Assembly (NCBI GenBank): GCA_900769955.1
Contig: CAAGIP010000057.1
Location: 1-13,152 of the forward strand
Source: Spirochaetia bacterium
Lineage (GTDB): Bacteria; Spirochaetota; Spirochaetia; Sphaerochaetales; Sphaerochaetaceae
Direction: 5' to 3'
DNA: 13,152 nucleotides
The notes beneath the pieces were generated by a model. That model was not told the origin of the DNA. It did no database searches and saw nothing but the letters and a program-made list of their open reading frames with translations. The position numbers were made by a program, and so were the translations under genes. This document shows, in pieces, positions 7,298-12,888 of this stretch; the stretch's first letter is position 1; every line of letters begins with the position of its first letter.

Positions 7298-8349
7298 ACA
7301 GAAGCTTCCTTCTCGCCCCTCATCACCTTCAGAACCTCACCGTTCAGCACTTCCTGTTCCACTTCACCCCTGTAGACATATACAGGCGCGATCCAGGAAC
7401 AGCTGTCAATGACTCCTGAGACTATGTCCTCAAAGCGGACAAGTCCTCCGGTGAGCAGTATGGCATCTACCCTTCCCTTCAGGACCGCGGCCATCGCCCC
7501 GATTTCCTTCACAAGCTGGTGGATCATCGCCTTCCAGACTATCGCCGCATGCTCATCACCCGACTGGGCCAGCTGATGTATCTTATCGGAGTCTGAAGTG
7601 CCGAAGTGGTCGACAAATCCGCCCGAACGGGAGCACATCGCCCTTACCTTATCAGCACCATTACGCTCCGCATAGTTCACTGCCTCAAGCACCGGAATGC
7701 TTCCGAGCCTCGTCGGAGTAAATGGTCCGTCCCCGCCTGCACCTTCCGTCCCGTCGATCATCCGTCCGTTCCTGTGGGCAGATATCGTGATGCCACCGTC
7801 AATGTGACACACTATGTATGATGACTCTTCATACTTCACACCCATCTTCCGGCTGTGAAGTCTAGCGATCCCCTTCTGGTTGAGCACATGGGACTGCGCC
7901 CTTCTGTAAACACCCATGATTCCGGTTATGCGTGCTTCATCGATGTACTCATCGACATTAGTCGGATCAACGGTGAAGGCAGGCTTTCCGTACTCCTTAG
8001 AAAAGACATAGGCAAGCATGACTCCGAGCTTCGCGCTGTGGTCGCTTCCCCCTTTATCGTCACGTGTATCCTGAAAGAGACGCTCATCTATTACCATCAC
8101 GCCTTCCTTCTGACTGTATGCACATCCCCCTCGACCTATGAACACATCAACATCGGAAGGTTTATATCCATGCCGGGACATACATTCTTCTGTCACCTTA
8201 CGTCTGAAATCCAGCTGATCGCTGACAGTGGGAAAACTTAACAGAACAGGGGCATCATGGAAGATGCTCTCACAGAAAAGCTCCCTTTCACCCTCAAACA
8301 GAGAAATCTTGGTCGAAGTCGACCCCGGATTGATAACAAGCTGTTTCAT
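7246..8349 (-). CDS. buk: Butyrate kinase-like enzyme (ASKHA acyl kinase family)
   Basis: A 367-residue cytoplasmic kinase that would interconvert an acyl-phosphate plus ADP with the free acid plus ATP, the last step of butyrate (or branched-chain acid) formation. Sequence signs are INPGSTSTKISLFEGE (phosphate-1), GRGG (72-75), VDPTNVDEYIDEARITGI, SHVLNQKGIAR, HIDGGITISAHRNGRMIDG (phosphate-2), GDGPFTPTRLGSIP and ILLTGGLVRF (adenosine motif). Several positions differ from common Buk (HIDGG for HLGGG), so it is a divergent member and might prefer another acid. No phosphotransbutyrylase gene is adjacent. The start at 8349 is supported by GGAAGGG 4 nt upstream. It lies 1 nt after the methyltransferase stop, in one operon. 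The C-terminus runs about 15 residues past the usual end, into the region overlapping the MATE gene. Confidence 0.85.
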   Translation of the reverse strand: MKQLVINPGSTSTKISLFEGERELFCESIFHDAPVLLSFPTVSDQLDFRRKVTEECMSRHGYKPSDVDVFIGRGGCAYSQKEGVMVIDERLFQDTRDDKGGSDHSAKLGVMLAYVFSKEYGKPAFTVDPTNVDEYIDEARITGIMGVYRRAQSHVLNQKGIARLHSRKMGVKYEESSYIVCHIDGGITISAHRNGRMIDGTEGAGGDGPFTPTRLGSIPVLEAVNYAERNGADKVRAMCSRSGGFVDHFGTSDSDKIHQLAQSGDEHAAIVWKAMIHQLVKEIGAMAAVLKGRVDAILLTGGLVRFEDIVSGVIDSCSWIAPVYVYRGEVEQEVLNGEVLKVMRGEKEASVYTGEPVFSGFDWDVTR

Positions 8350-8350
8350 T

Positions 8351-8935
8351 TTACCCTTCCTTTCTCAATATACAATTGAGCCATTTTTCCTCACTCCGTC
8401 CGGGCCTGACATCAGATGATTTCCAGACAGAGCATATCTCAAGTGCAGGATGCTCTCTCAGAAATACACAAAACCCTTTCCCGGTAAAACATGTAAAGAA
8501 ACGATTATCCTTCCACCCTTCAAAATCCCCGTATTTGAAAGAGCAGTAGATGATGCCTCCTTCCCTTAGGGATCTTTCCATTCTTAAAAACACGTCATGA
8601 AGACTTTTTTTATCAAGGTGGAGAACAGAAGCGCACGCCCAGATACCGTCATATACATTCTCTTCATCAAGCTCTTCAAAGAGCTGATGTCTCACCTGAA
8701 GCCCTGTATATTCAGCTGCAAGGCGGCACATGGTCTCTGAGCCATCAGTGGCTTCGACTTCAAAGCCATGCGAAAGAAAGTACTTCGCATCACGTCCCGA
8801 ACCGCATCCGAAATCAAGGATCCGCCCCCTCTTCAGGAAGAACATAAAGCGCTTTCGGGCATGACCCATGTCGGCATTTACCGTGGAGCGGAAATACTCA
8901 CTTGCAAAACTGTCGTAATGATCGAGCGTGACCAT
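8351..8935 (-). CDS. Class I SAM-dependent methyltransferase
   Basis: A 194-residue soluble enzyme with the Rossmann-like methyltransferase fold. Motif I is ILDFGCGSGRDA (39-50). The acidic residue ending the second strand is D64 (ATDGSE). YDGIWACASVLHLDK and LREGGIIYCSFKYGDFEG match the motif IV-VI region of Methyltransf_11/25 proteins. The tail RPGRSEEKWLNCIL is typical of a group of small methyltransferases common in gut Clostridia and spirochaetes. The methyl acceptor cannot be read from the sequence. It is the promoter-proximal gene of a two-gene unit with the acyl kinase (1-nt gap). No Shine-Dalgarno is visible, but a TATCAT hexamer ends 6 nt before the ATG, which suggests a leaderless transcript. 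Confidence 0.87.
   Translation of the reverse strand: MVTLDHYDSFASEYFRSTVNADMGHARKRFMFFLKRGRILDFGCGSGRDAKYFLSHGFEVEATDGSETMCRLAAEYTGLQVRHQLFEELDEENVYDGIWACASVLHLDKKSLHDVFLRMERSLREGGIIYCSFKYGDFEGWKDNRFFTCFTGKGFCVFLREHPALEICSVWKSSDVRPGRSEEKWLNCILRKEG
8354..8360 (-). promoter_or_regulatory. Shine-Dalgarno of the butyrate kinase gene
   Basis: GGAAGGG on the minus strand is embedded in the last codons of the methyltransferase and lies 4 nt before the ATG at 8349. It fixes the start and implies coupled translation. Confidence 0.75.
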
Positions 8936-8941
8936 AGGAAC

Positions 8942-8971
8942 ATGATAGCACCAAATCCCCCCTCATTGCCA
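8942..8971 (-). promoter_or_regulatory. Candidate promoter of the methyltransferase-kinase operon
   Basis: On the minus strand TATCAT (8947-8942; 5 of 6 consensus) ends 6 nt before the start codon. The only -35 candidate is TGGCAA (8971-8966) at 18 nt, which matches poorly (3 of 6). This hexamer is the complement of the -35 of the divergent MATE promoter. Confidence 0.35.
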
Positions 8972-8994
8972 CCGGAAGGGAAAGTGAATATGAT
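8966..8994 (+). promoter_or_regulatory. Promoter of the third MATE gene
   Basis: TTGCCA (8966-8971), a 17-nt spacer and TATGAT (8989-8994) match consensus at 5 of 6 bases in each hexamer. The start site expected near 9001 is only about 2 nt before the ATG at 9003, so the transcript would have almost no 5' leader. Confidence 0.55.
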
Positions 8995-9002
8995 AAATCC
9001 TC

Positions 9003-10379
9003 ATGGGAAGGATAAGGGAAAAATACTTCGGAAACAGGGAATTCTATAAATCTGTTCTCGCGATAGCTCTTCCGATCGCGGTGCAGAACTGCTTCACGAA
9101 CTTTGTTAATCTTTTGGACAATGTCATGGTCGGCCAGATGGGCACGCTTGAAATGAGCGGCGTCTCAATTTCGAACCAGCTTCTCTTTGTGTGCAACCTT
9201 TGCATATTCGGTACCGTTTCGGGAGGTGGAATCTTCTGTGCCCAGTTCTTCGGCAAGGAAGATCATGAGGGCATCAGGAACACGATACGCTTTAAGCTTC
9301 AGCTCGGGACCGTCATAATAACCACATCGATACTCATCTTCCTTTTATTAGGGAAAAACCTCATAGGACTCTTTCTATCAGGGGAAAAGGATGCTGAAAG
9401 TGTTTCCATCACGCTTCAGCACGGTTACTCATACCTTAAGATAATGACACTTGGCATCCCCGGATTTTTGTTATCACAGGTCTATGCCAGCACGCTGCGG
9501 GAAGGAGGGGAAACCCTCCTGCCGATGAGATCGGGAATCATAGCCATCCTCACTAATCTCTGTCTCAACTACGTGCTCATCTTCGGTCACTTCGGCTTCC
9601 CCCGTCTCGGAGTCGACGGGGCTGCTATCGCGACTGTCATAAGCCGTTACGTCGAAGCGGGCATCATAATAGTCAAATCCAGGAAGTTTCCTTTCTTCAG
9701 GGGACTTTACAGGACACTTCTTGTTCCGTTTCCGCTCTTTAAGAGAATATTCAGGGCTGCAATACCGCTCATGCTCAATGAGACCTTCTGGTCACTTGCG
9801 ATGAGCACGCTTGTCCAGTGCTACTCAACAAGGGGAATCAACGCGGTGGCAGGATACAATATCGCAAATACCCTGAATCAGGTGGCAAACAGCGCCTTCA
9901 TGGCTGTCGGTTCATCCATAGGAATCATAATCGGCAACCTGCTCGGGGCAGGAAAGGCTGATGAAGCCGTCAGCACCGACCGTAAGCTGATAGTCTTCAG
10001 CATGGCAGTCGGTGCGGCAACGGGAGCACTGCTTCTCATTGCTTCCCCGCTCTTCCCGATGCTCTACAACACATCTCAGGAAGCCCGTAAAACGGCAATG
10101 GAGCTCATCATGATACAGGGACTGTTCCTTCCCCTGTTTGCGCTCAGGAATGCTTCCTACTTCACGCTGAGAAGCGGCGGCAAGATCATGATAACGATCC
10201 TGACCGATTCACTTTTCATGTGGATGGTACCGGTCCCGATTGCATTCCTGCTCTCACGCTTCACGAACCTCTCTGTCCCCATGCTCTTTGCAGTCGTACA
10301 GAGCAGTTACATATTCAACTGCGTCGTAGGTGTCATCCTGATAAAGCGGAAAGTATGGGTTAAAAACATTGTCTCCTGA
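9003..10379 (+). CDS. MATE family efflux transporter
   Basis: A 458-residue inner-membrane transporter with about 12 hydrophobic segments. Motifs include LAIALPIAVQNCFTNFVNLL, DNVMVGQMG, QFFGKEDHEGIRNTIRFKLQ, YASTLREGGETLLPM, GVDGAAIATVISRYVE and VGSSIGIIIGNLLGAGKADE. It belongs to a different MATE branch from the two other pumps in this window. The ATG at 9003 is the only reasonable start: an in-frame stop lies at 8994-8996 and the next residues already enter helix 1. No Shine-Dalgarno sits at the right distance; GGAAGGG at 8974 is 22 nt away and lies upstream of the predicted transcription start. Its 3' end is 4 bp from the convergent outer-membrane gene, with no terminator hairpin. Substrate is unknown. 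Confidence 0.93.
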   Translation: MGRIREKYFGNREFYKSVLAIALPIAVQNCFTNFVNLLDNVMVGQMGTLEMSGVSISNQLLFVCNLCIFGTVSGGGIFCAQFFGKEDHEGIRNTIRFKLQLGTVIITTSILIFLLLGKNLIGLFLSGEKDAESVSITLQHGYSYLKIMTLGIPGFLLSQVYASTLREGGETLLPMRSGIIAILTNLCLNYVLIFGHFGFPRLGVDGAAIATVISRYVEAGIIIVKSRKFPFFRGLYRTLLVPFPLFKRIFRAAIPLMLNETFWSLAMSTLVQCYSTRGINAVAGYNIANTLNQVANSAFMAVGSSIGIIIGNLLGAGKADEAVSTDRKLIVFSMAVGAATGALLLIASPLFPMLYNTSQEARKTAMELIMIQGLFLPLFALRNASYFTLRSGGKIMITILTDSLFMWMVPVPIAFLLSRFTNLSVPMLFAVVQSSYIFNCVVGVILIKRKVWVKNIVS

Positions 10380-10387
10380 GATCTCAG
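10376..10387. repeat. Perfect 12-bp palindrome spanning two convergent stop codons
   Basis: CTGAGATCTCAG contains the TGA stop of the MATE gene (10377-10379) and, on the other strand, the TGA stop of the outer-membrane protein gene (10386-10384). It has no loop or U-tract, so it is not a classical terminator. Confidence 0.7.
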
Positions 10388-11418
10388 ATATCGCGACCGA
10401 ACGCAATCGAAACGCCTGCTGAGCCACCGATCCTGTGCTGCCTCACGCCTTCCATGAAGATCATAGAGTAATCGGCAAGGAGGCTGAGTCCCACGTTTTT
10501 GGTGAAATAAAGCTCCATACCGAGTCCGCCTGTGAATGCAGGATAGTAAAGGCTGTCCTTACCGGCAAGGTAGATGTCGGCCCCGCCGCCTGCTTCCACG
10601 AATACCACGCCTGACTCGATGATCGGGGATGTAAGCCTGAGTTTACCTGTCACGACACTCTCCCTTACGGAACCGATCATGTATTCACCGTCCGCGACGA
10701 TGGAGATATTGTGTGTGACGGGAACGGAAACAGATGCCTTTGCACCCATGTAATTCACACCGGAGCCCTCAGTTAGGATCATGCCGCCGAAGTAATAGCC
10801 CGAGAGGATAAACTTCCTGTCATAGTAATGTCTCTGATTCTTTACAGTAAGTGTCGGCTCAACAGATCTTATTCTGGTCTCACCCTTTAATTCCCCGACA
10901 GGTGCTGAAACCTCGGGTGCTTCCTGGCCTTTTTCCACTATCGGGGTAACGGGAAGGATACCGAGTTTTCCGCACTCATACCACTTTCCCTTACCTATCT
11001 TTGCTTCCAGAGTAAATACGGTAAGCGTGTTCACGGGAACCTTCCTGTATGTCTTACGGACTTCCGTGGTTTTAACCGATGAAGCAGGACCGCCGTTGAT
11101 CGAACAGCGCAGGCGCATCGACTTTACGGTATCGATGGACCAGGTGAAGGTAGCGGGAATCGTTTCATCCTCAGTGAAAACAACTGTAACGGGAAAGCTG
11201 CCTCCTTCACTGTCTGTGACCGTAATCACACTGCCGTCGGCAAGATTCATCATGAGAGCCTCACCGGCTGATGAAGACATCACGGTTCCGAACGGATCTG
11301 TAACCAGTATTTTCTCATCCCCTCCGAATGCCTTATCAAAGGTAAAGCTGACTTTTGCGGCAGACAGTGAAAGGACGGCAAAAAGCATTAAGGTAATCAA
11401 AGCTATTGTTTTCTTCAT
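10384..11418 (-). CDS. Predicted outer-membrane beta-barrel protein with signal peptide
   Basis: A 344-residue secreted protein. The N-terminus MKKTIALITLMLFAVLSLSA is a Sec signal peptide, with cleavage likely around residues 20-21. Residues about 22-190 form a soluble beta-rich portion that I do not recognise (SFTFDKAFGGDEKILVTDPF, then TFTWSIDTVKSMRLRCSING). A proline-rich linker (about 155-175) leads to residues about 200-344. These alternate polar and hydrophobic positions in glycine/aromatic-rich strands (FILSGYYFGGMI, VFVEAGGGADIYLAG, MELYFTKNVGLSLLADYSMI), as in small 8-stranded outer-membrane barrels. The final residues SIAFGRDI lack the usual terminal aromatic. The ATG at 11418 is preferred: it starts the signal peptide and has GGGGG 5 nt upstream. 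A TTG at 11439 would add seven residues and overlap the -10. The function is unknown. Confidence 0.8.
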   Translation of the reverse strand: MKKTIALITLMLFAVLSLSAAKVSFTFDKAFGGDEKILVTDPFGTVMSSSAGEALMMNLADGSVITVTDSEGGSFPVTVVFTEDETIPATFTWSIDTVKSMRLRCSINGGPASSVKTTEVRKTYRKVPVNTLTVFTLEAKIGKGKWYECGKLGILPVTPIVEKGQEAPEVSAPVGELKGETRIRSVEPTLTVKNQRHYYDRKFILSGYYFGGMILTEGSGVNYMGAKASVSVPVTHNISIVADGEYMIGSVRESVVTGKLRLTSPIIESGVVFVEAGGGADIYLAGKDSLYYPAFTGGLGMELYFTKNVGLSLLADYSMIFMEGVRQHRIGGSAGVSIAFGRDI

Positions 11419-11438
11419 GGTAACCCCCAATACAATCA

Positions 11439-11460
11439 AGGATAGTTTAACAGTTATCCT
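11439..11460. promoter_or_regulatory. Inverted repeat inside the promoter, candidate operator
   Basis: Arms AGGATA (11439-11444) and TATCCT (11455-11460) are perfect inverted repeats around a 10-bp centre that includes GTTTAAC. The repeat fills the spacer and one arm is the -10 itself, as expected for a repressor site. No cognate regulator is in the window. Confidence 0.45.
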
Positions 11461-11467
11461 ATGTCAA
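11439..11467 (-). promoter_or_regulatory. Promoter of the outer-membrane protein gene
   Basis: On the minus strand a perfect TTGACA (11467-11462), a 17-nt spacer and TATCCT (11444-11439) precede the gene. The predicted start near 11432 gives a roughly 14-nt leader carrying the GGGGG ribosome binding site at 11428-11424. Confidence 0.65.
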
Positions 11468-11545
11468 TTTAAAGGCACATCGTCATATGGAACGGCATGT
11501 AAGTGATTACATCCGAACGTCTCTGGTTCTTCGAATGGCCAGCAA

Positions 11546-11598
11546 TTCACGAAAATAAGAAATGTTATCCATGTTTCTTCACGAAATCAAGAAATATT
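11546..11598. repeat. Two 21-bp imperfect direct repeats, 32 bp apart
   Basis: Copies at 11546-11566 and 11578-11598 both begin TTCACGAAA, share AAGAAAT and end in TT, with 18 of 21 positions identical. The start-to-start distance of 32 bp is about three helical turns. They lie between the nuclease stop codon and the outer-membrane protein promoter and could be regulator sites or a decayed repeat. The rest of the 11468-11608 gap shows no convincing gene. Confidence 0.5.
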
Positions 11599-11608
11599 GA
11601 CTGTCAGC

Positions 11609-12765
11609 TTAGATACGCTCACACAGCACCCTGCATCGTTTTTTGAAAAAGGCAATTCCATAAAGCAGAATATCATTTCTGTCATCATTTCTCAGGTATT
11701 GATCATAATGACGTTCCTTAATCTGCAAAATGGCGTCTGATGCACTTTTTTCCATCTGACTGAACGTATCAGAGTACTTTACCTCCACGATGATTCCGGC
11801 ATCAGGGTTCTCGGGTATTACTATTATGTCAGCAAAACCGTCACCGGCCTCAGCATTAGACTTTGTAAGCCAATGAGGATTGGCTGAGAGCAGAGCAGTC
11901 AGTATCATGTGATACGATACTTCCTTCTCTCCTTTCCTTCCTTTTACATCCATCACGCTGATGGACCTTGTGAGCATTGAAGTTAAATATTCCTCAACTT
12001 CTTCATGAAAGCCATCCCTGAAGCTTCGCCAGAAACTTTCAATTCCTTTCTCATCATGCTTTAATGCATTTCTGAACCATTCAGCGATCTGATAACGATA
12101 GACAGTCATGACTTCCTCATTGGGAATCCTGAGCAAATAACTATCCTGTCCGGTCTTCTCAGTATAAGTGAGATACCCTGTTGCAAAGAGCACGCTCCAC
12201 ATATTGTCGATTGAGGAATCTATCTCCTCATATGTGAGCTCCTGTCGTATTGTTTTCTCAATTGTTTCCTCTGAGATGAGTTTTTCTATTTCATCCTTGG
12301 TTTTTCTGTCTGCCCTGTCAATCAATCGCCGGACAAGCTCATTCGAACTGGTGTTAATCCAGTAAGCCTGAGGAGTGGCATCCATGTCGGAGCGAAGACT
12401 GTCCACATGGTTGATAACATCCCAGGGGCAATAAACATCGGCTTTGCCGAAATGATATCCATCATACCATTTTTTAGTTTCCGCAATTCTGTTCGTCAGG
12501 CCATAATAGCTCATAAGGGCCTGAACTTCGGCATCAGTGAACCCGAACTGATCATCAAACCGTGTGTCAGTGACAGAGAACACCCTGAAATTGTTAAGCC
12601 CGGTGAAAATGCTTTCCCTTCCGATTCTGAGGCATCCGGTCAGAACGGCAAACTGAAGATATTCGTTTGTTTTCAGGGCATCTGAAAACAGTGCCCTTAT
12701 AAGTGCGACCATCGCATCGTAATAACCATTGCTGAAAGCCTTATCCAGCGGAACATCATATTCAT
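11609..12765 (-). pseudogene. AAA-ATPase-like / PD-(D/E)XK nuclease family gene, 5' part removed by a TnpB element
   Basis: The readable homology begins EYDVPLDKAFSNGYYDAMVA at about 12763 and continues about 385 codons to a TAA at 11609-11611. Family text includes FAVLTGCLRIGRESIFTGLN, WYDGYHFGKADVYCPWDVIN, AYWINTSSNELVRRL and SVLFATGYLT. The C-terminal PD-(D/E)XK nuclease motif is present as D295, E310 and K312 (ADIIV, then GIIVEVKYS), counting from the ATG at 12712. Family members usually run about 510-570 residues, with an N-terminal Walker A ATPase domain that is absent here. The junction falls within the Walker B segment (normally L-I-D-E-Y-D). The internal ATG at 12712 has no Shine-Dalgarno. 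A truncated 367-residue protein is conceivable, but a decayed gene is more likely. The missing 5' part may lie beyond the right edge. Confidence 0.85.
12761..12765 (+). other. Inferred insertion target of the TnpB element (TTCAT)
   Basis: Homology to the interrupted gene ends immediately after TTCAT on the plus strand. IS200/IS605-family elements insert just 3' of a short fixed sequence without duplicating it (TTAC for IS608, TTGAT for ISDra2), so TTCAT fits both position and style. The boundary is accurate to about 2 nt. Confidence 0.5.
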
Positions 12766-12783
12766 AGTGAAACTCTTTTTTAG

Positions 12784-12823
12784 TCGGCGGAAACCCCTCG
12801 GCTCTACCACGGGGAGGAGCCGA
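12784..12823 (+). repeat. Left-end hairpin of the TnpB element
   Basis: TCGGCTC (12798-12804) and GAGCCGA (12817-12823) make a perfect 7-bp stem with a 12-nt loop. An alternative fold pairs TCGGC (12784-12788) with GCCGA (12819-12823) and CCCC (12794-12797) with GGGG (12811-12814). Subterminal imperfect hairpins of this kind are what the TnpA transposase recognises in IS200/IS605 ends. Confidence 0.55.
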
Positions 12824-12876
12824 TAATGAAATTATGAAAAAGTATTATTATGTAACAAATTACTCTGAATGTATAG

Positions 12877-12882
12877 TATAAT
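12877..12882 (+). promoter_or_regulatory. Candidate -10 box of tnpB
   Basis: A perfect TATAAT ends 6 nt before the tnpB ATG. No matching -35 is found at 16-18 nt and there is no Shine-Dalgarno. The spacing would give a leaderless transcript. The region 12824-12888 is very A/T-rich, so a chance match is possible. Confidence 0.35.
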
Positions 12883-12888
12883 GATATT

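Noticed and set aside
8990..9049. A 19-codon leader peptide (MINPHGKDKGKILRKQGIL) overlapping the MATE start, with GGAAGGG upstream
   Set aside because: Its ATG is part of the predicted -10 box (TATGAT), so it would not be on the transcript. It also shows no attenuator structure.
10376..10387. A bidirectional Rho-independent terminator between the convergent genes
   Set aside because: The palindrome has no loop and no following T-tract, so it does not fit an intrinsic terminator.
11507..11572. A 21-residue minus-strand open frame (MDNISYFRELLAIRRTRDVRM) between the nuclease fragment and the outer-membrane gene
   Set aside because: It is too short, has only a weak ribosome binding site, no recognisable similarity, and runs through one of the direct repeats.
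12784..12823. An intrinsic terminator for a plus-strand transcript
   Set aside because: No T-run follows the hairpin, and its position at the element boundary fits an IS200/IS605 left end better.
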